Made by a program: the position numbers and the translations under genes
Part shown: positions 14,558 through 21,487 of the stretch, in pieces
Position numbering within the stretch: the first letter of the stretch is position 1
How the letters are laid out: each line of letters opens with the position of its first letter
NCBI GenBank assembly: GCA_016721315.1
Contig: JADKIL010000003.1
Coordinates: forward strand, 434,001-498,000
DNA: 64,000 nucleotides
Origin: Candidatus Villigracilis vicinus
GTDB taxonomy: Bacteria; Chloroflexota; Anaerolineae; Anaerolineales; Villigracilaceae
Reading direction: 5' to 3'
Notes under the pieces: model-generated
The model's input: only the letters and a program-made list of their open reading frames with translations
Told to the model about the DNA's origin: nothing
Databases searched by the model: none

Positions 14558-15092
14558 TCTGTACTCTCCAATACTTCGAGCCGTCACTTTCACGGGCAAG
14601 CATGCCTGCATCCACCAAATCGCGGCGCAGACCAGCCGAATCTTCGTTGAAGCGCTTGATAATGATATTGACTTCCCGTTCGGTATAGGTCCGGTCAAAC
14701 TCAAAGTTTTGAAGCAGATAATCCAAAATGGGTTTTATCTTCTTTTGCTCCGGCACTTGTCGGATGGTGCCGTCTGCGTTGAGATAGTCTCGCAAAATCT
14801 TCCTGGAGGCTTCATCCAGGTTTGCTGGCGGGACGAATTTCTTGTTGTCGCCGACCAGGTTTTCTTTTCCGAGTGTGGCGAGTTTGTCGTTGTTGAGCGT
14901 AAATACGCCGTCGGTTTGGCTCACAACGCCGACAAATTCGAGAAAGCCAAGGTGCGTTAAAGAGTCCTTGGGTGAGAGGTTTAAGCGTGCGGCAACTTCC
15001 TCACGCGTGGCATTTCCCTGCGAGAGCAGCCCCACGATCTGCAAACGGACCGGGTCAGACAGGGCTTTGACGTAATCGAGCATTTCATTCAT
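14547..15092 (-). CDS. ArsR-type HTH regulator with C-terminal DUF2087 (copy 1)
   Basis: A 181-residue protein, first gene of the operon. Residues 1-75 make a winged helix (MLDYVKALSDPVRLQIVGLL, NATREEVAARLNLSPKDSLTHLGFL). Residues about 100-181 are DUF2087 (NADGTIRQVPEQKKIKPILD, RTYTEREVNIIIKRFNED, GLRRDLVDAGMLARES, KYWRVQ). It is a paralogue of the third gene, with a divergent recognition helix and no cysteines. The start lies 16 bp downstream of a perfect palindrome that overlaps the promoter, which points to autorepression, possibly by this protein, its paralogue or a heterodimer. Confidence 0.85.
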   Translation of the reverse strand: MNEMLDYVKALSDPVRLQIVGLLSQGNATREEVAARLNLSPKDSLTHLGFLEFVGVVSQTDGVFTLNNDKLATLGKENLVGDNKKFVPPANLDEASRKILRDYLNADGTIRQVPEQKKIKPILDYLLQNFEFDRTYTEREVNIIIKRFNEDSAGLRRDLVDAGMLARESDGSKYWRVQNGK

Positions 15093-15107
15093 TTTTCACT
15101 TCCGTGT

Positions 15108-15135
15108 ATCTAATTCGATGAGTATCGAATTAGAT
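15108..15135. promoter_or_regulatory. Operator: perfect 28-bp palindrome overlapping the DUF2087 operon promoter
   Basis: ATCTAATTCGAT (15108-15119), spacer GAGT, ATCGAATTAGAT (15124-15135): two 12-bp arms with no mismatch. The element covers the last two bases of the -10 box and the expected transcription start, the classic place for a repressor site. The length and symmetry suit an ArsR-type dimer. An RNA hairpin role is less likely, because there is no T-run and the start codon follows 16 bp later. Confidence 0.8.
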
Positions 15136-15162
15136 TTTAGAGGGGAATCCAGGGTTTGTCAA
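15134..15162 (-). promoter_or_regulatory. Consensus promoter of the ArsR/DUF2087-GIY-YIG operon
   Basis: On the minus strand a perfect TTGACA (15162-15157) is followed after 17 bp by TAAAAT (15139-15134). This is one of the best sigma-70-type promoters in the window, as expected for an operon held off by a repressor. Confidence 0.85.
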
Positions 15163-15164
15163 GG

Positions 15165-15204
15165 CAAACGGGCTGCAACACTAAAGGATGTTGCAGCCCG
15201 TTTG
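15165..15204 (-). terminator. Perfect 16-bp hairpin terminator after the quinate-dehydrogenase-like gene
   Basis: CAAACGGGCTGCAACA (15165-15180) pairs without mismatch with TGTTGCAGCCCGTTTG (15189-15204) around an 8-base loop. It separates the upstream gene, ending at 15229, from the promoter of the DUF2087 operon. Confidence 0.75.
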
Positions 15205-15228
15205 CAGGACCGTTCTACGGTGTGGTCT

Positions 15229-16146
15229 TTAATTCAGGACTTCGATATTGGGCTCGAGCGGAATGCGGTTGATCAGGTCAACAAAATCTGCCTGGGTGAC
15301 TTCTGATTGAGGCTTATCCATCAAGGCGAGCAGGGTGGCTTCCATGACGTTGGTGCCAAAGGAGCGCCCTTCCAGCCGGGGTGTGACGGTGACGAGGATG
15401 TGCAGGTTGCGCTTGCGCAGTTCTTCGACGTTCTTTTCGGTGGTGGTGTTGGTGACAATGATCTTGCCGGTCAGGTCGTCTGGCATGTATTGGCGGATCT
15501 GAAGAAAGTCTCCGGCAATGACCTGCGAACGCTGGTAATATTTGCGCCATTTGTTTTGCGGGGGTTTATCCTGCTCGGAACCAAGAGGGTACAACCAGGA
15601 AAACGGAACCTGCGTGACTACAGGAAGCAGGACCGAAGCCACCACTCGGGCGGCGCTGAGCGAGCGCATGGCAATGGGCAACCCCAACGCGAACATGAAG
15701 TCACCGAAGGTCACATCCAACCCGGCATCGACCATGGCTTTGCCCATGCTGTAGCGCTCCACAACAGTGGTCTTGAGGGCAGGCAAACCTTTGAGTGAAC
15801 GTCCTTCTTTCTCGTTGAGGTATTTTTCAAGATATTCAAAGGCGCGTTTTTCCAACAGTCCTTTTACGCCGTTGCCGTCTCCCACTTTGCTGATCTTGAT
15901 CGAATCGCGAATGCGTTTGACATCGCGAAAATAATAGCGTTTGTCTTCGACTTGCAAAAAGAATTCCACACCGCCTGCACCAAAGGCATCGACCTTGCCG
16001 TCCAGTTCTTTGTAGAGTTCGATGGCTTTTTGAAAATCGCCATTGGTGCCGCGCCGCGAGATCTCACACTCCTGCCCTAGAAAGGTGTGACGTGTGGTGT
16101 GGTCACGCGCGGATGAGCCTACGCTGATGGATACGATCCTTTTCAC
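15229..16146 (-). CDS. Quinate 5-dehydrogenase-like protein of uncertain function
   Basis: About 305 residues from GTG 16146, chosen because GGAGG lies seven bases upstream and KRIVSISVGSSARDHTTR is the usual family start. The protein resembles sequences labelled quinate 5-dehydrogenase in Deinococcus-Thermus and Chloroflexota genomes. Seen in it are a short Rossmann-like region, a KVDAFGAGGVEFFLQ strand (about 56-70) and a second half with KIIVTNTTTEKNVEELRKRN (about 220-240) and TPRLEGRSFGTNVMEA. The family name rests on distant similarity, and shikimate/quinate-binding residues cannot be confirmed here. It stands alone and is divergent from ilvE. Confidence 0.6.
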   Translation of the reverse strand: MKRIVSISVGSSARDHTTRHTFLGQECEISRRGTNGDFQKAIELYKELDGKVDAFGAGGVEFFLQVEDKRYYFRDVKRIRDSIKISKVGDGNGVKGLLEKRAFEYLEKYLNEKEGRSLKGLPALKTTVVERYSMGKAMVDAGLDVTFGDFMFALGLPIAMRSLSAARVVASVLLPVVTQVPFSWLYPLGSEQDKPPQNKWRKYYQRSQVIAGDFLQIRQYMPDDLTGKIIVTNTTTEKNVEELRKRNLHILVTVTPRLEGRSFGTNVMEATLLALMDKPQSEVTQADFVDLINRIPLEPNIEVLN

Positions 16147-16280
16147 TTGCCGCCTCCAAATGGATGAGATGCCTGATTGTACGACCATCCGCTTTGGGCT
16201 GGCAACTGCTTGGGCATGGCAAAACAGGCATCGGCGCAGAAAGAAGCGATAGCGTCTCCTTGGGGTTATATAGGTGCAGG

Positions 16281-16286
16281 TATAAT
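16281..16286 (+). promoter_or_regulatory. -10 box of ilvE
   Basis: A perfect TATAAT lies 33 bp before the start codon. A TTGGGG at 16260-16265 could be the -35, with a short 15-bp spacer, so only the -10 is well supported. Confidence 0.45.
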
Positions 16287-16319
16287 TTAATCCATCAATA
16301 CAGCACAGAGGAGGTGCAA

Positions 16320-17240
16320 GTGGATCTCACAAAGCATGCATTTTTTGAGGGAAAGATCGTCCCTTTAAGCGAGGCAAAGGTTAGTGTCGCCACGCATGGT
16401 TTTTTATATGGAACGGCTGTTTTTAGCGGAATGCGCGCCTATTGGAACGAAGAAAAACATGCGCTTTTTCTTTTCCGTCCGTACGATCATTTTCGGCGTT
16501 TGCTTGAATCCGGGCGGATGCTGGCAATGGAAATTCCATACGATGAAGAGGGGTTGATCCGACTCGCCATTGACCTTTTGAAGCACGATAATTATCAGCA
16601 GGATGTGTATATGCGCCCGACGATCTACAAGGCGGATATGGGTATTGGGGTACGCCTGCACAACCTGCGCGATGAGCTTTCGATCTTTACCGCTCCGTAT
16701 GAAGCTTATGTTCAGAATGACATGAACTCGCATGTGACCATTTCTTCATGGCGGCGGGTGGACGATAACATGATCCCGGCGCGCAGCAAGGTGGCGGGGT
16801 CGTATGTCAACTCGGCGCTGGCAAAGACGGACGCGAACCGCGCCGGGTTCGATGAGGCGCTGGTGCTGAACGCGGACGGTCATATTTCGGAAGGGTCTGC
16901 CATGAATGTGTTCATGGTGCGAAATGGGGTGCTCTACACGCCGCCGATCACCGACAATATTTTGGAAGGTATTACCCGCCGTTCTGTGATGGAAGTGGCG
17001 CAAAAGGAATTTGGATTGGAAGTCGTAGAACGCTCAATCGACCGCACGGAGATCTTGATCGCTGATGAGGTGTTCTTAACTGGCAGTGCGGCGCAGATCG
17101 TGGCGGTGACGAAGATCGACTTCCGTCCGGTTGGCAGCGGGTCGATGGGTCCGATCACTACAAAGCTGCGAACGTTTTATGAAGATGTGGTGCGGGCACG
17201 AACGCAAAAATATGCAAGTTGGAATGTGGAAGTGAAGTAG
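16320..17240 (+). CDS. ilvE: Branched-chain amino acid aminotransferase
   Basis: A 306-residue class-IV (D-amino-acid-transaminase fold) PLP enzyme that makes leucine, isoleucine and valine from their 2-oxo acids and glutamate in the cytoplasm. It shows the N-terminal FFEGKIVPLSEAKVSVATHG, the YGTAVFSGMRAYW strand, ARSKVAGSYVNSALAKTDA with the PLP lysine, DEALVLNADGHISEGSAMNVF and the LTGSAAQIVAVTKID phosphate-binding loop. GTG 16320 is chosen because GAGGAGGT precedes it; an upstream in-frame start at 16164 would run into the divergent gene's promoter region. It is a single gene ending at a terminator. Confidence 0.92.
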   Translation: MDLTKHAFFEGKIVPLSEAKVSVATHGFLYGTAVFSGMRAYWNEEKHALFLFRPYDHFRRLLESGRMLAMEIPYDEEGLIRLAIDLLKHDNYQQDVYMRPTIYKADMGIGVRLHNLRDELSIFTAPYEAYVQNDMNSHVTISSWRRVDDNMIPARSKVAGSYVNSALAKTDANRAGFDEALVLNADGHISEGSAMNVFMVRNGVLYTPPITDNILEGITRRSVMEVAQKEFGLEVVERSIDRTEILIADEVFLTGSAAQIVAVTKIDFRPVGSGSMGPITTKLRTFYEDVVRARTQKYASWNVEVK

Positions 17241-17270
17241 TAATTCAAGAAAGCATGCAACAAGTAAAAC

Positions 17271-17299
17271 ACCGGGCGTAAAATCGCCCGGCGTTTTTT
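17271..17299 (+). terminator. Terminator of ilvE
   Basis: CCGGGCG and CGCCCGG (17272-17291) form a GC-rich stem around TAAAAT, followed by a run of six T residues. Confidence 0.85.
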
Positions 17300-17352
17300 A
17301 TTCGCCCCAGCTTTATACGGACACGTGTCATTTCATAAATAAGAAATTCAAA

Positions 17353-17394
17353 AGCCCGCCAAGTCTAAACAAAACCAGACCTGGCGGGCTTTTT
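17353..17394. terminator. Second hairpin terminator between convergent genes
   Basis: AGCCCGCCA...GTCT (17353-17366) pairs with AGAC...TGGCGGGCT (17377-17390), flanked by A-runs on one side and T-runs on the other. It can stop the minus-strand gene ending at 17418 as well as read-through from ilvE. Confidence 0.8.
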
Positions 17395-17417
17395 ATTCTT
17401 AATATTTCAAAACGAAA

Positions 17418-18152
17418 CTACGGATTCTTCTTGAACTTCACCAGCACCAAGTTCTTCGTACAATCGGCATAGGTATTGATCTGAATATTCCCCGAGAGCG
17501 GCAAACCTGCCTGGTCGAGGATCTGAATGGTCAACAGTCCGTCAGACGAGATCGGCACAGTACTAAGAAAAAACTCAAAGCCCGATTTTCCATATGCGGG
17601 AGCAATACCGCTTACGGTCAGCTCGTTCTTGGTCTTATTGTTATAAAAACCAACAACACGCACTGCAATGCCAAGCATATCGGCGTTATTGGCATCAAGG
17701 ATCGTCCCGGCAATACCCTGCCAGTTACAAGACGCTTCAGGATGAATAATGGTGCTGTCGATGTATGTGACGGTGGCAGAGAAGGGTGCTTTGGGCGTCG
17801 CAGTCGGAGAGGGAGTGATTGAAGGAGTGATCAGCGAAACGAGCGTAGGTGAAGGCTCCAGCGTAAAAGTGGGCACCAGCGTCAGTGTTGCTGTCTCAGT
17901 CGGTCCAGGCGGAGTAGACGTCCATGTGGCAGGCGGTTGGATCTGGGTGATCGTTGGCGTAGGCGGTGCATTGCGAGCCGGGTTCAAGAAGTTATAAGAA
18001 GCTTCTGGCGAGGCAAAGACAGCCGCAAAATACGCGCCCATACACAAGGTCACCAACAGAACGAGGATGCTCAACATATCCCACAGGTCAAGCCGCACAG
18101 GCGGCTTTTGCTGCGGCGGGGGAGAATCATCGAAGTAATCGTATTTGCTCAT
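17418..18152 (-). CDS. Stalked membrane protein with a C-terminal extracellular domain
   Basis: About 244 residues from ATG 18152, which has GGAG seven bases upstream. Residues 1-20 are Pro- and acidic-rich and probably cytoplasmic. One membrane helix follows (about 27-50), then a Pro/Thr/Ser-rich stalk (about 60-125) and a compact C-terminal domain (about 125-244) with two cysteines (ASCNWQG and ADCTKN) that may form a disulfide. The domain pattern (PEASCNWQGIAGTILD, then a TIQILDQ...GNIQINTYADC end) is seen in several Chloroflexota surface proteins, but its role is not known to me. It lies downstream of the SurA-like gene on the same strand. Confidence 0.6.
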   Translation of the reverse strand: MSKYDYFDDSPPPQQKPPVRLDLWDMLSILVLLVTLCMGAYFAAVFASPEASYNFLNPARNAPPTPTITQIQPPATWTSTPPGPTETATLTLVPTFTLEPSPTLVSLITPSITPSPTATPKAPFSATVTYIDSTIIHPEASCNWQGIAGTILDANNADMLGIAVRVVGFYNNKTKNELTVSGIAPAYGKSGFEFFLSTVPISSDGLLTIQILDQAGLPLSGNIQINTYADCTKNLVLVKFKKNP

Positions 18153-18261
18153 GAAGTCACTCCAAAAAAATCGTAATCCTTTTTTGAAAACCCACATTCA
18201 CCACAAGGGAATCCGGGTAAACAGCGAACTTTGCTAAAACAATAAAACGTTCTCTTGCAGG

Positions 18262-19140
18262 CTAGGGCGCAAAAACGATCTCGCTCTTTTCACGTTGATC
18301 TGCCAGCCACGCATTCAAAGCAGTAGATTGCAACGCCAGCAAGGCATCCGGCGAAAGGGGATGTTCGGCGCGTTCAATGGCTTTGAAAATATGAAAACCG
18401 GCTTCCGTGGGGATGATGCCGCTTACATCGCCCGTTTGCAGGGCAAAAACAGCCGCATCGGCTTCGGGGTCCAGCAAATATCCTTGCGGCACCCAGCCCA
18501 ATTCACCGCTGGTGACCGGGTCATATTGTGCCGCCAGTTCATCGAAATCCGCACCGGCACTTAATTCTGCCAACGCTGCTTGCGCATCCGCCTCATTATA
18601 GGTCAAAATCTGGCGCAGATGGATCTGCTCCGCCGAAGCCGGTACAGACGCAACGATTTTGTCACGCATCCATGCCGCTTCCAGCGAACGCTTCAAAGCG
18701 AGGCGGAAGGAAGCCTCATCATACCCGTGGGCAGACTGCCACTGCGTGAGCGCATCGGCGCTCCCAAGCTCACCCGCCAGCGCGTCGATCCGCGACTGGA
18801 GGTCTGCATCGCTCACTGCGAAATTTCCCTCCCTTGCAGCTTGACTCAACAACACTTGCGCAACCATATCTTCAAGGACGGTCTTACTGGCATCTTCATC
18901 AGTGAAGGAGAGTCCCAGTGCGGTTTGGGCAGCTTTAAAACGCGCCAGTTCCGATTCATATTCGGCAATGGTAATGAACTCGCCATTAACAACAGCCGCG
19001 GAAGGCGGAGGAGTAGGGGTGGGAGGCGCCGGTGTGGCACTCGGCACAGCAGGGGTGGGCGTGTTCGGGGTCCCGAAGGAACCGCAGGCAGATATCCCCA
19101 TAGTGAGGAACAAGGTCAAAACGATTCGTCTGAATTGCAT
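18262..19140 (-). CDS. SurA/PrsA-like peptidyl-prolyl isomerase lipoprotein
   Basis: A 292-residue lipoprotein. The signal peptide ends in the lipobox ISAC (Cys 19), followed by a Pro/Thr-rich stalk to about residue 48. A SurA-N-like helical chaperone domain (about 48-165, beginning VVNGEFITIAEYESEL) comes next, then a parvulin-type PpiC domain (about 165-265): AEQIHLRQILTYNEADAQAAL, AQYDPVTSGELGWVPQGYL and IIPTEAGFHIFKAIE. Family members assist folding of secreted proteins by isomerising Xaa-Pro bonds at the outer face of the membrane. It sits between groEL (upstream) and the stalked membrane protein, all on the minus strand. Confidence 0.82.
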   Translation of the reverse strand: MQFRRIVLTLFLTMGISACGSFGTPNTPTPAVPSATPAPPTPTPPPSAAVVNGEFITIAEYESELARFKAAQTALGLSFTDEDASKTVLEDMVAQVLLSQAAREGNFAVSDADLQSRIDALAGELGSADALTQWQSAHGYDEASFRLALKRSLEAAWMRDKIVASVPASAEQIHLRQILTYNEADAQAALAELSAGADFDELAAQYDPVTSGELGWVPQGYLLDPEADAAVFALQTGDVSGIIPTEAGFHIFKAIERAEHPLSPDALLALQSTALNAWLADQREKSEIVFAP

Positions 19141-19182
19141 TCGTAAAATTATACCCGTTCAGGCTGACATCCATTAAAAAAA

Positions 19183-19218
19183 GTAGGGACGCAGCGGCGC
19201 TGCGTCCCTACAATTATG
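19183..19218 (-). terminator. Terminator of the groESL operon
   Basis: GTAGGGACGCAGC (19183-19195) and GCTGCGTCCCTAC (19199-19211) form a perfect 13-bp stem with a GGC loop. On the minus strand it is followed by TTTTTTT (19182 downwards). Its ends match the palindrome after rplT. Confidence 0.8.
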
Positions 19219-19228
19219 TTGGTGGATC

Positions 19229-20887
19229 TTAGTAATCCATGCCGCCCATGCCGCCAGGAGGCATGGCAGGAGCATTTTCCTTCACAGGCATGTCGGTGAT
19301 GAGCACGTCGGTGGTGAGGATCATTGCTGCGATGGAAGCGGCGTTCTCGAGCGCGCCACGCACAACCTTGACCGGGTCAATGACGCCAGCCTTGATCATG
19401 TCGGTGTATTCGTCGGTGAGGACGTTGTAACCGATGTTCGGGTTCTTCTTCTCGATCGCGGTGCGGCGGACGGTGTCGATGATGACGGAGCCATCCTGAC
19501 CAGCGTTGGAAGCGAGCTTGCGGATCGGGGCTTCGAGCGCCTTCTTGACGATGTTGATGCCGACCTTCACTTCTTCAGCTTCTTCAGCCTGCGCCTTGGC
19601 GAGCTTGTCGAGCTTGATCGAAGCGTTGATGAGGGAGATTTCGCCGCCGGGGACGATGCCTTCTTCAACGGCTGCGCGGGCAGCGGAGAGGGCGTCTTCA
19701 ACGCGGTGCTTCTTTTCCTTCATTTCGGTTTCGGTCGCAGCACCCACACGGATGATGGCAACGCCGCCGCTCAACTTGGCGAGACGTTCCTGGAGCTTTT
19801 CGCGATCGTAGTCGCTGGTGCTCTTGTCGATCTCGATGCGGATTTCCTTGATGCGGGCTTCGATGTTGGCTTTCTTGCCCTTGCCGCCGATGACGGTGGT
19901 GTTTTCCTTATCAGAGACGATCTTCTCAGCGCGGCCGAGTTCCTGAACAGTAACGGATTCGAGCTTGCGTCCGAGTTCTTCGGAGATGACTTCGCCGCCG
20001 GTGAGGACAGCGATATCCTGAAGCATAGCCTTGCGGCGATCGCCGAAGCCAGGGGCTTTGATGGCGAGCACATTGAGCATGCCGCGGATCTTGTTGAGGA
20101 TCAGGGTGGCGAGAGCTTCACCATCGACATCTTCAGCGACGATGACGAGTTCGCGTTTGCCAAGCTGAACAAGTTTCTCGAGCAAAGGAACGATATCCTG
20201 AGCAGCAGAGATCTTCTTGTCGTAGATCAGAACATAAGCGTCGCTGATCTGAGCTTCCATGTTTTCAGCGCTGGTGATGAAGTAAGGGGAGAGGTAACCG
20301 CGGTCGAACTGCATACCTTCGACGAATTCGGTTTCGAACTGCATTGTCTTGGATTCTTCAACGGTGATGACGCCGTCTTTGCCGACTTTGTCCATCACGT
20401 CTGCGATCAATTGACCCACTTCTTCGTCAGCCGCAGAGTTGGTGGCGACGGAAGCGATTTCTTCCTTGGTGTCGATCTTGACGGAGTTCTTCTTGAGCTC
20501 AGCCACGATGGTTTCGGTGGCGAGTTCGATGCCCTTCTTGAGGAGCATCGGGTTGTAACCAGCTTCGAGCGCCTTCAAGCCTTCGTTCACAATGGCGTGA
20601 GCGAGGACGGTGGAGGTGGTGGTGCCGTCACCGGCGATGTCGTTGGTCTTCTGAGCGGCTTCCTTGAGGAGCTGCGCGCCCATGTTCTCGAACGGATCTT
20701 CGAGTTCGATTTCCTTGGCGACGGAAACGCCGTCATGGGTGATGCTGGGGGAGCCGAACTTGCGATCGATGGCTACGTTGCGTCCCTTGGGGCCGAGGGT
20801 GGCGGATACCGCATTTGCGACGACATTCATGCCGTTCTTAAGCTTGCGGCGGGCTTCTTCGGAAAATACCAGTTGTTTAGCTGCCAT
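19229..20887 (-). CDS. groL: 60-kDa chaperonin GroEL
   Basis: A 552-residue chaperonin that folds proteins in an ATP-driven cage with GroES. The equatorial domain has VSATLGPKGRNVAIDRKFG and the ATP loop AGDGTTTSTVLAHAI. The apical domain spans about 190-375 (RGYLSPYFITSAENMEA, GFGDRRKAMLQDIAVLTGG). The C-terminal equatorial part has EEGIVPGGEISLI; the usual VPGGG appears as VPGGE, a change at a normally conserved Gly. The tail is the typical GGM repeat (MPPGGMGGMDY). It follows groES by 31 bp under the CIRCE element. Confidence 0.97.
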   Translation of the reverse strand: MAAKQLVFSEEARRKLKNGMNVVANAVSATLGPKGRNVAIDRKFGSPSITHDGVSVAKEIELEDPFENMGAQLLKEAAQKTNDIAGDGTTTSTVLAHAIVNEGLKALEAGYNPMLLKKGIELATETIVAELKKNSVKIDTKEEIASVATNSAADEEVGQLIADVMDKVGKDGVITVEESKTMQFETEFVEGMQFDRGYLSPYFITSAENMEAQISDAYVLIYDKKISAAQDIVPLLEKLVQLGKRELVIVAEDVDGEALATLILNKIRGMLNVLAIKAPGFGDRRKAMLQDIAVLTGGEVISEELGRKLESVTVQELGRAEKIVSDKENTTVIGGKGKKANIEARIKEIRIEIDKSTSDYDREKLQERLAKLSGGVAIIRVGAATETEMKEKKHRVEDALSAARAAVEEGIVPGGEISLINASIKLDKLAKAQAEEAEEVKVGINIVKKALEAPIRKLASNAGQDGSVIIDTVRRTAIEKKNPNIGYNVLTDEYTDMIKAGVIDPVKVVRGALENAASIAAMILTTDVLITDMPVKENAPAMPPGGMGGMDY

Positions 20888-20918
20888 AGTTCACTTCCTT
20901 TTTTAAATATTTATGGGA

Positions 20919-21221
20919 TTAGCCGACGATGCCGAGAATATCGCTCTCGCGCAGGATGAGCAGTTTCTTGCCATCCATCTTAACTTCGGTGCCAGAGTAC
21001 TTGGCGAACAGAATCAGGTCGCCAACTTTCACGTCCATTGCAACGCGTTCGCCTTTTTCATTGCGATCGCCAGGACCCGCTGCCAAGACCTTGCCTTGCT
21101 GGGGTTTTTCCTTCGCGGTTTCGGGGAGGATGATACCGCTCGCGGTAATTTCCTCCTGTTCAACGGGCTCGATCAGCACGCGGCTGCCGAGGGGTTTGAA
21201 CGAAATATTGCTCTTTGCCAT
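20919..21221 (-). CDS. groS: 10-kDa chaperonin GroES
   Basis: A 100-residue cochaperonin. It has FKPLGSRVLIEPVEQEE at the start, the mobile loop ITASGIILPETAKEKPQQG (about 24-42) that binds GroEL, the roof region KGERVAMDVKVGDLILFAKYSGTE (split by about residue 70) and the C-terminal REDS-like RESDILGIVG. It is the first gene of the groES-groEL operon, with an AGGAGG ribosome site and a CIRCE operator upstream. Confidence 0.97.
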   Translation of the reverse strand: MAKSNISFKPLGSRVLIEPVEQEEITASGIILPETAKEKPQQGKVLAAGPGDRNEKGERVAMDVKVGDLILFAKYSGTEVKMDGKKLLILRESDILGIVG

Positions 21222-21266
21222 TTGATGCCTCCTGTAAGGGGTTTTGATTTTTGAATAATCACAGAA

Positions 21267-21293
21267 TTAGCACTCAATACGTCTGAGTGCTAA
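21267..21293. promoter_or_regulatory. CIRCE element (HrcA operator) of groESL
   Basis: TTAGCACTC (21267-21275), a 9-base spacer, and GAGTGCTAA (21285-21293) match the CIRCE consensus exactly. HrcA represses heat-shock operons through this site and is released when GroEL is occupied. Confidence 0.97.
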
Positions 21294-21298
21294 TTGAT

Positions 21299-21327
21299 AT
21301 CTTACACACTTAAAATATCATCGTCAA
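21299..21327 (-). promoter_or_regulatory. groESL promoter
   Basis: On the minus strand TTGACG (21327-21322), a 17-bp spacer and TAAGAT (21304-21299) lie directly ahead of CIRCE, so HrcA bound there would cover the transcription start. Confidence 0.85.
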
Positions 21328-21440
21328 GGGGGAATATAAAAATTCTTACAAATCTCTGACGCTTCACCCGCCTCTTTCCAAGCCTATATCTGCCTCCCCA
21401 CCCAAGCTTTGTGCCCCGCCTCAACCGACCCAACATCGAA

Positions 21441-21473
21441 GGGGTGACATGGCTTCAAAAGCTATGCCACCCC
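21441..21473 (-). terminator. Hairpin downstream of the TPR gene pair
   Basis: GGGGTGaCATgGC and GCtATGcCACCCC form an imperfect stem around TTCAAAA. No T-run follows, so termination is likely but not proven. Confidence 0.4.
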
Positions 21474-21487
21474 TCGGGATTAGGGAC

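Noticed and set aside
14557..14704. Longer start of the GIY-YIG gene at 14704
   Set aside because: The added 49 residues overlap the upstream regulator gene and match no GIY-YIG family member; ATG 14557 gives the family N-terminus.
19706..20959. Open frame of about 417 codons on the plus strand opposite groEL/groES
   Set aside because: It is a mirror of the biased groEL coding strand; its translation is low in complexity, matches no family, and has no ribosome site.
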